Positions 33,505 through 42,562 of a stretch of DNA of 46,048 nucleotides are shown in pieces. The translations under genes were made by a program, and so were the position numbers. The notes beneath the pieces were generated by a model. That model was not told the origin of the DNA and did not search any database. It was given only the letters and a program-made list of their open reading frames with translations. The stretch is from a virus: positions 1 through 46,048 of the IMG/VR virus record IMGVR_UViG_3300032213_002396, one strand, 5' to 3'. The first letter of the stretch is position 1. Each line of letters opens with the position of its first letter.

Positions 33505-35664
33505 TTACCCGATACTAGTTAGATTAGAGCTTTCAACACTAGATTGTATGACAGGTACCTGTGTTTGGCTATATTTTCCGCGATTATAGTAAGTGGCCGC
33601 TGATGTTCCGTTGCCGTCGGCAGTGGGCTGTCCTGTTTTATACCAATTAGTCGCAGCACCAGATCCCACTAAATGAGCAGCGCCGATTATTCCTGCAACT
33701 TCTTCGGCTGAACTATTGGCTGTAATAATACCATTTTTTTGCAATCTTGCATAGTTAGTTTTGGTATAGTTATACATTGCTTTTTCTTGTATAGTACCAT
33801 TTTCTCTGAATAAGTCGGCACTCGATATACCATCTTTTCCAGTCCAATTATTAGGATTGCTTAAGGCTTCAGCAGTTTGGGGAGTTCCGGCTTTAACGTA
33901 TCCTAAATCTTGTAATGCCAATGATCCCAATTGATACTTACCTTGATATCCAGCCGCATTTTGTGCTTGGTATGATCCCCCGCTTTCACTATACCCAACT
34001 TGTGCCATATAAGCGCGAAGTTGATTTTTATCTAAAGTTCCCAGGCTATCAATAGGTTCAGGCTGGGCAATAAAAACCCCAGCTGGTGCTGCTCCTGTTA
34101 AGTTTTCATTAATTGCCTGGGCAGGTCCTACACTGTTAATATCAACAGGGGGATTTATAGGATCGCCCAAAACGTCTTTTGGCAAAGTAGACACTGTTTC
34201 CCTTTGAGTTTGAAATACTGCTGCTGCATTACCTCTGATGTATGGTTCATGAGTTGGGACTTTATAATTACTGGATATTAATGCATTTTGTTGAACAAAC
34301 CATATGCCAGGATTAACAACCTTGGCATCTGGTAATTGATATAAATTTATCCTACTAGGCGGGTTTATTTCTGCTCCGCCACCGCCACCGCCATTTAATG
34401 CGATAGCAGCGCCGTTGACTGCAATGGCTCCGCCTGCCCGTATACCTATAGACTGTTGGGCAACCAAAGACAAGCCCGAACCACTCCGTAGTTGTGCTTG
34501 TTTACCATAAAGATTTAGCGCAGTTTCTGCACTGGCTTGAACTAATTGTCCAGCCATTTTAACACTGCCCACCGCTTGCATATTAATATTACGTCCTGCA
34601 AAAAAACTAATATTATTATCACTGTGCATCATAATATTACCTTGAGTACGTAAGGCAAAATCTTTTGCACCATAGACCAGGATATCTCCTTCTTTAGTAA
34701 GTTCTATCCATGCAGTACCGTTAGAATTTGCAACGTATATAAAACCTTCAGTGTCGTTTAACATTATCTGATGGCCCATTGCTGTTTTCAGTCTGACTAA
34801 ATTATCTTTACCAAATAAATCACCATCATCCATGACAAAGCTATGGCCGCCTACTCTTGTTGTAACATTGTATGTTGCGGGATTAAACTCCCCTGACACT
34901 AGTTTTTGTGCAATATTAGGATCTGTAGCAGGATCCTGACTACCAAACGGTCTGCCAGGCGTACTAAAACCAAACACTGCACTGACTGGATCGCGTTGAC
35001 TGCTGCTACTAATAGCTCCACGAACATTATCACTGTCTAGTCCCTGTACAATCAGTCTGATTGTTTGCGGAATATGTAGTGGTTTTTGTAAATTAGGAAG
35101 AAAACTTGCTTTGCCGTAAACATCTGCACTTTCTACTGTTTCTGCTACAGGATAAAATTTTCCTGGTAATAAGTAAGGGCCTAGTCCTGATTCAGAAATG
35201 CTTTCTTGAGAAATATAACTAAGTTCTACGGAACCAATTGCTGGAGTCATATTTCTTGTAATCGAAGAATTTACGCACGCAAACCAATATCCCTCTTGGC
35301 TTCCTGGAACAAAACAACACAGAACTTCTGTGCCGATATCCGGAGGGGTCATATAAAATCCGTAACTCTGAGTCGAATCTGTAAAAGTATTTTGATTTGA
35401 CTTAGGTTGTGTGTACTCTCCCAATCTACTAGACGTGCTGCCCATAAAAGGGCTGGCATATGATACTAGTTTCCATGATGACGGAAGATCAGGATTTGCG
35501 CCGCCAAATTGAGATATGAAGACTTGCAGTCTTCCTGTCCTGGTATTAGTGTCAATGGCTTTTACTTTTCCGATATAAATTCCGCTGGGTTGTGGAATAT
35601 CTATTTTCGTAGTATCGATGAACGTGGGGTGTTTTGTACCTAAATATGGTTGATTATATGACAT
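33505..35664 (-). CDS. 5: Baseplate hub spike gp5 with C-terminal lysozyme-like domain
   Basis: A 719-residue cell-puncturing spike protein. Residues about 25-140 form the OB-fold domain (GIYIGKVKAIDTNTRTGRLQ, then PDIGTEVLCCFVPG). Residues about 265-440 hold the beta-helix spike: TRVGGHSFVMDDGD, MGHQIMLNDTEGFIYVAN, then short repeats ending in a run of six glycines. From about residue 550 a muramidase or transglycosylase-like domain begins with VGYSESGGSYQAQN, whose ESGG supplies a plausible catalytic Glu. T4 gp5 has its lysozyme between the OB domain and the helix; here it is moved to the C-terminus. The role would be to pierce the outer membrane and degrade peptidoglycan. Start ATG at 35664, three bases after the previous stop. 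Confidence 0.88.
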   Translation of the reverse strand: MSYNQPYLGTKHPTFIDTTKIDIPQPSGIYIGKVKAIDTNTRTGRLQVFISQFGGANPDLPSSWKLVSYASPFMGSTSSRLGEYTQPKSNQNTFTDSTQSYGFYMTPPDIGTEVLCCFVPGSQEGYWFACVNSSITRNMTPAIGSVELSYISQESISESGLGPYLLPGKFYPVAETVESADVYGKASFLPNLQKPLHIPQTIRLIVQGLDSDNVRGAISSSSQRDPVSAVFGFSTPGRPFGSQDPATDPNIAQKLVSGEFNPATYNVTTRVGGHSFVMDDGDLFGKDNLVRLKTAMGHQIMLNDTEGFIYVANSNGTAWIELTKEGDILVYGAKDFALRTQGNIMMHSDNNISFFAGRNINMQAVGSVKMAGQLVQASAETALNLYGKQAQLRSGSGLSLVAQQSIGIRAGGAIAVNGAAIALNGGGGGGAEINPPSRINLYQLPDAKVVNPGIWFVQQNALISSNYKVPTHEPYIRGNAAAVFQTQRETVSTLPKDVLGDPINPPVDINSVGPAQAINENLTGAAPAGVFIAQPEPIDSLGTLDKNQLRAYMAQVGYSESGGSYQAQNAAGYQGKYQLGSLALQDLGYVKAGTPQTAEALSNPNNWTGKDGISSADLFRENGTIQEKAMYNYTKTNYARLQKNGIITANSSAEEVAGIIGAAHLVGSGAATNWYKTGQPTADGNGTSAATYYNRGKYSQTQVPVIQSSVESSNLTSIG

Positions 35665-35667
35665 AAT

Positions 35668-38451
35668 TTAAATGAAATTAGTAAAGTCCACACTGAATTC
35701 TAAATCGCTTAATCCTTCGAATGCTGCGGTCACATCAATATCTGTCACTCCAACATCCAAACTGATAAAATCATTGATTGCAATTTGCTCCGCAGTACTG
35801 GCCAACCCTGCGTATTGAAAATCTCCAATGGAATCAAAACTAGTATTGTAATCTGTGCCCAATGCAGTTGGGCCTTTAAGTAAATCATTAATTCCAGTTG
35901 TTACTTTATCTACTGCAATATTTAATCCTCGACCAACAATGTTGTTAACTAATGAGCCTGCCACTTGTGCTCCTATAGCTTGAAGGAAACTGCCTCCCTG
36001 GCCGTTAGCCAATGCAGTAGCTCCTGCTACTGCAAGATTAACTGCGGCAGAAGAATTAATAGATGGCAACAGAGCAGAAATGTTAGTTCTGGGACCTGTA
36101 AACCTGACTGCTGCATTAACCGTTGGAGTTAATGCATTTGTGAATGCAGTTTCTGTGCGTTGTGCAGCAGAAGGCGTTGCAATTGGTTTTCCCTCTTGAT
36201 CATACAGCAGTTTTGCTAAGGTCAATGATTGCTCAAATTTACCGTTGCTAAAAGAATTGTCAACTGTAATTATTTTATAAACTCCACTAAATTCGCTGTA
36301 TCTATATCTACTATATGTTACGTCTGCTACACCTTTGGTTTCGTCATAATCCACTGGACTTTGAAAGTTTACAAATACATATAGCTCTCCACCGTCCATG
36401 TATAAACTACTGCCTGAACTGTTATTTAAAAATTGACCCGATGGAGAATCCAAACCTTGTCCCATGAAAACATCATCTTGTTTAATAAATTGCGGATCTC
36501 CTATAATTTTTAAACTTAGTGTTATCATGTCCCCTTTTGCCCCTAGCATCAAAGATCTCTGCAGATCTCCTGCGTCTACAGATGCCTGTGGCAGTCCACC
36601 AGCTCTCATAGTTGTCGCAACGTTGTCACTGACTAGTGCAATAGAAGTTGGCGCAACATTCTCTTGTGGTCTTTCTTCAGTATTAGGATTAGGATAAGCA
36701 TTAGCATTGGGTCTAATAGGAATTCCCGTATGTGATTGTGTGCTTTTTGTACGATTTGTGGACATCTCTACTAGATATAAAGTGTTAAAATCTATTTGTA
36801 AATCGATTACGTCTTTATTTTTTCCTGTAAAAATATAATCATATTTTTTTACAAATCCAGGCACACGACCTTTGGGATAAAATGGGTGTTTAGCAGATAA
36901 GTTATATGGCTTTACATAAAATACAATGTCCATGCTGTATCTGTTTTGTGTTGGATCATACTCTCTAATAGAGATACTAGGAATAATTCTAAACCATTTT
37001 AGCCACGTGATGGTATTAGGGTTTCCACCTGACAGAATACTGTCCCGTTGTTGTTGTGTTATTGTTGGGTCTTTTAACTGCTCACTTATATATGCACTGT
37101 TTCTAACTGCCCAATCAATCATTCTGTCAATGGTGGTGCCTGCAGGAATATTTACGGTTGCCCCATCGAATCGAAGTCCCCCTTTGGCAGCGCCCGATGC
37201 TGCCTGCAATTGTGCTCTTTGTGCAGAAGTTGATGTTCCGCTAGCTGGAGCACCTGCTGCATTAACAGGCCCTGTATATAATTTACTGTTGCCTATTTTT
37301 GCATCAAACACAACCCTAACAGTGTTGATTACAGATATTTGTTTTTGTGCTTTTAATGAACTAAAATAACTATTGATAGCGGCGCAGAATCCAGTTATTC
37401 CAAAACTTGAATATTCATTGTTTAATTGACTGGTCAAATCGCCTATTCGGGCCCGGGTGTCAGCCACAATGCTGGCATCAAATGGATCGCTGGACGCGGA
37501 TGCTGCAAATGGTCTAAGTTCTGTGTTAAGGTTTGTAATTTGTCTTTCAAGATTTGCTCTATTAGCAAGTTTTGTAGAAAATTCGTTGTCGCTGGCTGAT
37601 ACCTCAGCTGGACCACCAAATATTTGACTGACTGTGGTAGCAGTGACTGTGGTGCTAACAGGTAAGCTTACATGTGTTTGATTAAATGCCTGATGATTAA
37701 ATGGCACTGCATCAATTTGATATTCTGTGCCTTTTGATGTTAACTTAGACTTGATATTAGTTATCCTAATAGGAATAAATTTTGAATGTTCTTTGAGAGG
37801 CCCGGGCGGACCTCCATCGACACTGCCAAAGAAATCAATTTGTAACATGTAAGGCATTTGCAAATAACTGCCTAATCCTTGATTAACTCTGTTTGCAGCA
37901 TCTAACATTCTATTAATTAAAGTAAACCCCAATGGCTCAATAATAGTAAAACTACATTCGATTAAGTTGCTGTTTCTGTTTCTAGAAGTAGTGTTAACTA
38001 CAGTTTTTACTTTTAAATTTTCAAAATAAAAATCTTCTTCGAACGCAGGATCTCGTCTGAAAGTTTCCCCGTATCTTCCCGCGCTACTAATTAAAACATT
38101 TTGTGGTACATACTTTTTTTGTAATGAACTGTCTTTACTGATCAAATTATTGTAATTTTGTATTCCCATTAAATGTAGGCTCAGACAATAAGTGTAAGAA
38201 TCATATTCTAACAATGGGTTATCAACTACACCTTGTCTGGTATTAGAACCTATAAAAGCAGTAGTGCCAAATATTGCACGACCTTCTGCGTCACGTATTT
38301 GTGCCAACTCAGCTTCATTAGCTGCATCTATTGCCTCATCACCTACAGCTGGAATTAGATCTATCGCAGGAGTGGCAATATTTTGTCTTTCAGCAGGCGA
38401 AATAACTACTGCTGATGCATTAATGGTATTTGATTCTAATGGATTTGACAT
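35668..38451 (-). CDS. Baseplate hub protein (gp27 / late control D-like)
   Basis: A 927-residue structural protein encoded directly before gp5. Recognisable segments are YFENLKVKTVVNTTSRNRN, FTIIEPLGFTLINRMLDAA and LQIDFFG in the first third, and YSRYRYSEFSGVYKIITVD with EQSLTLAKLLYDQEG near 730-770. These resemble hub proteins of T4-like marine phages. The place immediately upstream of gp5 is where a hub that holds the spike (gp27) belongs. A coiled-coil-like stretch (ANLERQITNLNTELRP) lies near 300 and a hydrophobic Ala/Gly-rich C-terminal region near 800-880. AGGA lies seven bases before the ATG at 38451. The gp27 assignment is by position and general look and may be wrong. Confidence 0.65.
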   Translation of the reverse strand: MSNPLESNTINASAVVISPAERQNIATPAIDLIPAVGDEAIDAANEAELAQIRDAEGRAIFGTTAFIGSNTRQGVVDNPLLEYDSYTYCLSLHLMGIQNYNNLISKDSSLQKKYVPQNVLISSAGRYGETFRRDPAFEEDFYFENLKVKTVVNTTSRNRNSNLIECSFTIIEPLGFTLINRMLDAANRVNQGLGSYLQMPYMLQIDFFGSVDGGPPGPLKEHSKFIPIRITNIKSKLTSKGTEYQIDAVPFNHQAFNQTHVSLPVSTTVTATTVSQIFGGPAEVSASDNEFSTKLANRANLERQITNLNTELRPFAASASSDPFDASIVADTRARIGDLTSQLNNEYSSFGITGFCAAINSYFSSLKAQKQISVINTVRVVFDAKIGNSKLYTGPVNAAGAPASGTSTSAQRAQLQAASGAAKGGLRFDGATVNIPAGTTIDRMIDWAVRNSAYISEQLKDPTITQQQRDSILSGGNPNTITWLKWFRIIPSISIREYDPTQNRYSMDIVFYVKPYNLSAKHPFYPKGRVPGFVKKYDYIFTGKNKDVIDLQIDFNTLYLVEMSTNRTKSTQSHTGIPIRPNANAYPNPNTEERPQENVAPTSIALVSDNVATTMRAGGLPQASVDAGDLQRSLMLGAKGDMITLSLKIIGDPQFIKQDDVFMGQGLDSPSGQFLNNSSGSSLYMDGGELYVFVNFQSPVDYDETKGVADVTYSRYRYSEFSGVYKIITVDNSFSNGKFEQSLTLAKLLYDQEGKPIATPSAAQRTETAFTNALTPTVNAAVRFTGPRTNISALLPSINSSAAVNLAVAGATALANGQGGSFLQAIGAQVAGSLVNNIVGRGLNIAVDKVTTGINDLLKGPTALGTDYNTSFDSIGDFQYAGLASTAEQIAINDFISLDVGVTDIDVTAAFEGLSDLEFSVDFTNFI

Positions 38452-38454
38452 CTA

Positions 38455-38757
38455 TTATCCTATAGCTCCAGTTATTGCATCTTTCTTAGGCAAAAAAATC
38501 CTATTGCCTATTTTCATATCAAAAATAGGATCTTTAATAGTATTTGGATTACGCAATGCAAATACCCACCAAAGACTGGCGTCTTGATATAAGTCGTATG
38601 CTAATAAATCAGGTCTAAATTGATAAGTTTTGTTTATAGCAAAAAGTACGTCATCGGGATTTTTTGGTATTACTGGAAAATCAGCAAGATCTAAAAAGTC
38701 TCCATAAAAAGGTGTTTTAGAATATAAACTATTTTTAGAATATTGAATTTCAGCCAT
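38455..38757 (-). CDS. 53: Baseplate wedge protein gp53
   Basis: A 100-residue protein closely matching the T4-like gp53 pattern: FPVIPKNPDDVLFAINKTYQ, then RPDLLAYDLYQDASLWWVFA and NPNTIKDPIFDMKIGNRIFL. These are conserved gp53 segments (tyrosines and the LWW motif) of a LysM-like fold. In T4, gp53 joins wedges into the hexagonal baseplate and contacts gp25 and gp6. The ATG at 38757 overlaps the upstream stop by one base (TAATG), so translation is coupled. It is about half the size of T4 gp53, which is usual in marine relatives. Confidence 0.87.
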   Translation of the reverse strand: MAEIQYSKNSLYSKTPFYGDFLDLADFPVIPKNPDDVLFAINKTYQFRPDLLAYDLYQDASLWWVFALRNPNTIKDPIFDMKIGNRIFLPKKDAITGAIG

Positions 38758-39656
38758 TATAGGAAACCTCCAATCGGTGAATTACCGTTTTGTATTAGTG
38801 CGCCCCTGGAGAATCTATCTAATGTAAAGTTTCTAGCAATGTTTTGCCTACTATATACAGGTTGTAAGTTAATAGCTACTATACTACTTGTTGGCAGACG
38901 AACTGGTCCGCCCATGTTTTGTGTTGGCGAACCAATGACTGTTCCTGAAATATCATTGTAAACAGAAGCTCCTACAGGAATAGATACATAATCAACTTCA
39001 CCGGGCATAGTATGACTAAAAGAAGTAACTACACAAGGAACATGCGGCAAGTATGCAGGACCAAAACCATCCAAGAATACCATAGGAGGAGGACTACCTG
39101 CATTTACATCTCCACCAAAAAACATCTTTGTCACAGTTCTAAAAAATTGTATGACTGCCATCAAATATAAACCGTCTTTGACATTTTGAACTGTAAATTC
39201 TCCATTTATATTAATAGAAGAAACTTCACTACCTTCGTAGAAATAACTAGAATAATTACTGTGAGTTAATGGAGTAGAACCATATTTTGCGTTATGTGTT
39301 ACAGTCAGGGATGGAGTATAGGGAAATATTACTCCGTTAGTTTCTGACAGAGGACGAAGAATGGCATTATCTGCTCTGTTATAAAACAAGTCAGCAGTAG
39401 GTCTTGCCATACTAATTCGGACTCTCCAATCATCTTCAGTGTTCAACGTTGATCCGTCGGTGCCGTTAAAATTAATGTTAAATACACTACCAGCTATATC
39501 TGTCAGAAGTCCATTGGCTCCCGGAGCAAGCCCAGACGACGCTAATCTTGCTCCACTAGATGACGCTGGCCCAGTTGTATTGATTCCACCAGTTGGACTA
39601 TAAAATGCATTTTGATTGGAGCTGTCTCCTGCAAAATTAGAAGTGTTATATGACAT
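38757..39656 (-). CDS. Baseplate tail-tube protein (gp48/gp54-like)
   Basis: A 299-residue protein that opens the leftward tail cluster. The N-terminal 50 residues are Ser/Gly/Asn-rich, followed by WRVRISMARPTADLFYNR, IFPYTPSLTVTHNAKYGS, LTHSNYSSYFYEGSEV, GEFTVQNVKDGLYLMAVIQF and FGGDVNAGSPPPMVFLDGFG. These match the tail-tube/baseplate cap proteins of T4-like cyanophages and pelagiphages, which sit between hub and tail tube. Whether it equals gp48 or gp54 cannot be told here. A late-promoter-like box lies 17 bases before the ATG. It is translationally coupled to gp53. Confidence 0.72.
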   Translation of the reverse strand: MSYNTSNFAGDSSNQNAFYSPTGGINTTGPASSSGARLASSGLAPGANGLLTDIAGSVFNINFNGTDGSTLNTEDDWRVRISMARPTADLFYNRADNAILRPLSETNGVIFPYTPSLTVTHNAKYGSTPLTHSNYSSYFYEGSEVSSININGEFTVQNVKDGLYLMAVIQFFRTVTKMFFGGDVNAGSPPPMVFLDGFGPAYLPHVPCVVTSFSHTMPGEVDYVSIPVGASVYNDISGTVIGSPTQNMGGPVRLPTSSIVAINLQPVYSRQNIARNFTLDRFSRGALIQNGNSPIGGFL

Positions 39657-39673
39657 TTGTTACCCGTTTTAGA

Positions 39674-39681
39674 TATTTATC
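39674..39681 (-). promoter_or_regulatory. Late-promoter-like box GATAAATA
   Basis: Minus-strand GATAAATA (7/8 to the T4 late consensus) lies 17 bases upstream of the first gene of the leftward tail cluster, in the divergent control region. Confidence 0.6.
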
Positions 39682-39710
39682 GAGCCAAAAATAGTAGCTT
39701 ATTATCGCTG

Positions 39711-39740
39711 TTGACATCGCAGCTCATAATATGTTAGTAT
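39711..39740 (+). promoter_or_regulatory. Possible sigma70-type promoter of gp55 operon
   Basis: TTGACA (39711-39716) is followed after 18 bases by TAGTAT (39735-39740), with a start expected near 39747 and a leader of about 20 bases. AAGGATAAAATG at the end of the leader gives a strong ribosome binding site for gp55. The gene for a late sigma factor is expected to be transcribed by unmodified host polymerase, which fits this box. Confidence 0.55.
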
Positions 39741-39748
39741 GCACTAAC
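39733..39748. repeat. Inverted repeat overlapping the gp55 promoter -10
   Basis: GTTAGT and ACTAAC form 6-bp arms around ATGC. The left arm covers most of the -10 box and the right arm the predicted start site, so it could be an operator; it could also give a hairpin at the 5' end of the mRNA. Confidence 0.5.
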
Positions 39749-39767
39749 CGCAGATTTAAAGGATAAA

Positions 39768-40649
39768 ATGAAATCAAATTACTTAAATAATAAAGATATT
39801 CTTAAAGAGATACACAAAAGCAAAAATTCTTATTGCTCATTTAGTGACCCAGAAGTTGCAGACTATGATATGATTCTGCCAGACGTTAAAAAAATTAACA
39901 AAAAAAATATTTTAGATGCTCGAAAATTAAGAGCAGAAAGATTGAGTAAATTAGCGCACGAAGCTGCTGTAGCGGCAACTGGGGAGAAACAAAAAGCAGA
40001 TCAATTTGAAATCAAATATACCAAAATTCCCCAAACTGATGTAGTCTTCCGAATTATGACATGGGAGCATATACCATTAGACGACGTTAAAACTAAAAAA
40101 GCCAAGGACGCAGCCAAAGAGTTGTTTGATGATGAGGATGAAACTTCCCATACCGAATACGACGAAGACGACCCTAAACACAACAAATACGTTAAAGTCA
40201 ATTTCCCGCCGTTTTTTCATTACAAAGTAGATGAAGAAGGTAACCCCATTCTAGTAGGCAAAAGTCATTGGTCGGGCGGAATAGAATCTGGCGCTTTTAG
40301 CAGAGAACATGGTGCAATGACCAATAAGCTAGCTCACATGTTTATGAAATTATGCGAACGTTACGCAACTAGAAGCAATTGGAGAGGGTACACTTATAAC
40401 GATGAAATGCGTAGTCAAGCTTTATTGCAACTCAGTCAAATTGGGTTACAGTTCGACGAATCGAAAAGTCAAAATCCTTTTGCATATTATACCGCTGCCA
40501 TTACCAATAGTTTTACTCGTGTATTAAACATCGAAAAACGTAATCAAAACTTACGCGACGATATTCTAGAATTAAATAATTTAAATCCAAGCTACACCAG
40601 ACAAGGAATGAGTTCTGGTGGTGGAGGCTCTAACTTTTACGATGAGTAA
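39768..40649 (+). CDS. 55: Late-transcription sigma factor gp55
   Basis: A 293-residue protein with the gp55 core near residues 200-270: NWRGYTYNDEMRSQALLQLS, then FDESKSQNPFAYYTAAITNS and FTRVLNIEKRNQNLRDDIL. This is the sigma region 2-like part that recognises the -10 type TATAAATA promoter in T4-like phages. The N-terminus is much longer than in T4 gp55 (about 185 residues total), with an acidic stretch (FDDEDETSHTEYDEDDP) near 120-140 and PPFFHYKVDEEGNP before the core, as seen in marine relatives. It ends in a Gly/Ser-rich tail. Start ATG at 39768 has AAGGA at ideal distance. It would switch on the leftward tail operons. Confidence 0.93.
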   Translation: MKSNYLNNKDILKEIHKSKNSYCSFSDPEVADYDMILPDVKKINKKNILDARKLRAERLSKLAHEAAVAATGEKQKADQFEIKYTKIPQTDVVFRIMTWEHIPLDDVKTKKAKDAAKELFDDEDETSHTEYDEDDPKHNKYVKVNFPPFFHYKVDEEGNPILVGKSHWSGGIESGAFSREHGAMTNKLAHMFMKLCERYATRSNWRGYTYNDEMRSQALLQLSQIGLQFDESKSQNPFAYYTAAITNSFTRVLNIEKRNQNLRDDILELNNLNPSYTRQGMSSGGGGSNFYDE

Positions 40650-41541
40650 CAAAATGGCAGTTTTAAATATAACCGAATCGACATTTGACTTCAATAACGT
40701 TAACCCGTACAGTAAATTATTAATTTCTGGAGACAAAATTATAGACAATAACTATAACTATCATACTTCAATAGCAGATATGACGTCTGAAGAAATTTTA
40801 AATATTGCCAATCAATTTGAATCTATAAATTTTGTCTCGCAAGGGTTTGACACAACATCAGATGCCTACAAAGAATCGTTAATGTTGATAAGAGTATTGT
40901 GTCACAAAAAACTTGTTACAGGGTATGAGCCACCACCTATTACTCAATTTTTATCAATCGACGTTACCAATCGCCCAGATACCCCGGTACTCTGGGTATT
41001 TGGATGTAGTCATAGTCACGGCATTGGGCTAAAACCTGACGAGAAAAATTTTGGCCAGATAGTTGCAGATGTATTAAAAATTCCGTTGTTAAAAATTACT
41101 CGGCCAGGTTCTAGTCTAAATTGGAGTTTTAGACATTTAATTAATGCCGACATTAGGCCCGGCGATCGTGTTATATGGCAAATCACTACTCCAGCTCGAT
41201 TGAGTGTATTTACCAACGGTGGTGTAACAGAAGTTGTATTAAACAACACATTAAATAGGTGTTTGCTCGATGTTAATAATGATGATCAAGTATTTTTCAA
41301 TCATATCAATCTGTTAACTGCTGGAGTTAGATATCTAAGGGCAATAAAGAATCAATTTTTGTTAACTGACCTTACTAGCCGCACTTGTTGTAATTTTTAC
41401 AAATATAAATTAGAATATTCAAAATATCCCGAATATGTGTATCATCCAACCCTATGTCTTGATTACGGATCAGACAGAGTACATGTTGGTCCTTTGAGCC
41501 ACAAGGCTCTTGCTCAACGTATACTAGATCGTGTATACTAG
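40642..41541 (+). CDS. SGNH-like protein in gp55-gp46 operon
   Basis: I choose ATG at 40642, which overlaps the gp55 stop as ATGAGTAA, giving 299 residues; ATG at 40618 would add eight. Near residue 115 it has VLWVFGCSHSHGIGLKPDE, matching the GCSHTEGVGL block of the SGNH-like gene at 1808-2557, then ITRPGSSLNWSFRH and VIWQITTPAR (compare VAQWPNP in the other copy), and C-terminal SDRVHVGPLSHKALA, which can supply the Asp/His pair. So it is a divergent paralogue of an accessory-operon gene. It lies between two core transcription and recombination genes and is probably an insertion of cargo. The substrate is unknown; a sugar or lipid ester is the usual SGNH target. Confidence 0.72.
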   Translation: MSNKMAVLNITESTFDFNNVNPYSKLLISGDKIIDNNYNYHTSIADMTSEEILNIANQFESINFVSQGFDTTSDAYKESLMLIRVLCHKKLVTGYEPPPITQFLSIDVTNRPDTPVLWVFGCSHSHGIGLKPDEKNFGQIVADVLKIPLLKITRPGSSLNWSFRHLINADIRPGDRVIWQITTPARLSVFTNGGVTEVVLNNTLNRCLLDVNNDDQVFFNHINLLTAGVRYLRAIKNQFLLTDLTSRTCCNFYKYKLEYSKYPEYVYHPTLCLDYGSDRVHVGPLSHKALAQRILDRVY

Positions 41542-41545
41542 ATAG

Positions 41546-42562
41546 ATGAGTAATTTATTTAAAAAAGCTGCAATTTTCACAGACATTCACTTTGGACTAA
41601 AGTCAAATAGTCAACTTCACAACGAAGACTGTTTGAATTTCGTTAAATGGGCCACTGCTAAAGCCAAGCAAGAAGGCTGCGAAACCTGTTTGTTCTTGGG
41701 GGACTGGCACAACAATCGAGCCAGTTTAAATATTGTCACGCTAAATTATAGCCTTAGGGCACTGGAGTACCTTAATGACCATTTTGATCGTGTTTATTTT
41801 ATTCCTGGTAACCATGACCTCTATTATCGAGATAAGAGAGACATACAAAGTGTTGAGTGGGCCCGACATCTCCCTAATGTGGAAATTTGTAATGATTGGT
41901 TTAGTGACGGGGGTGTGGTTATTTCTCCTTGGCTCGTTGGTGATGATCATAAACAGATTACCAAATTAAAAGGCAAGTACATGTTCGGGCACTTTGAATT
42001 ACCACATTTTTATATGAATGCCATGGTACAGATGCCCGATCATGGCGAAATCAAAAATGAACATTTTGGAAATTTTGAAAAAGTGTTTACTGGTCACTTT
42101 CATAAAAGACAACAACGACAAAATATTACATATATCGGTAATTGCTTCCCACACAATTATGCCGATGCAGGAGATGATGAAAGAGGCTTATGTATTTTGG
42201 AATGGGATAAAGAACCCCAATACCATGCGTGGCCCGATCAACCCCGGTATCGTGTTTTAGGTTTAGGAGCTATTTTAAATAATGCCGATTCGGTGTTAGG
42301 ACATGGTATGCATGTTCGTGTTAACATAGATATAGACATCAGCTACGAAGAAGCATCTTTTATTAAAGAAACGTTTATGGAGTCTCATAAACTTCGAGAA
42401 ATTACACTGATTCCGCAAAAAAATGCAGATTTAAATGAATTTGCTATACAAGGCAATGTTAATTTTGAAAGTGTAGATCAAATTGTCACTAATCAACTCA
42501 CTGCCATTACCAGTGAACATTATGACAATAAGCTATTGCTAGACATTTATAGAAATTTATGA
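41546..42562 (+). CDS. 47: Recombination nuclease subunit gp47 (SbcD/Mre11-like)
   Basis: A 338-residue metallophosphoesterase with all the Mre11-type motifs in order: FTDIHFG (D13, H15), GDWHNNR near 51, PGNHDLY near 87, GHFELPHF near 148 and TGHFHKR near 182. These coordinate two metals for nuclease activity. In T4, gp47 works with gp46 to resect DNA ends for recombination-dependent replication. Start ATG at 41546 lies four bases after the previous stop. The C-terminal 100 residues would be the region that contacts gp46. The partner gene gp46 follows after one inserted gene. Confidence 0.94.
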   Translation: MSNLFKKAAIFTDIHFGLKSNSQLHNEDCLNFVKWATAKAKQEGCETCLFLGDWHNNRASLNIVTLNYSLRALEYLNDHFDRVYFIPGNHDLYYRDKRDIQSVEWARHLPNVEICNDWFSDGGVVISPWLVGDDHKQITKLKGKYMFGHFELPHFYMNAMVQMPDHGEIKNEHFGNFEKVFTGHFHKRQQRQNITYIGNCFPHNYADAGDDERGLCILEWDKEPQYHAWPDQPRYRVLGLGAILNNADSVLGHGMHVRVNIDIDISYEEASFIKETFMESHKLREITLIPQKNADLNEFAIQGNVNFESVDQIVTNQLTAITSEHYDNKLLLDIYRNL

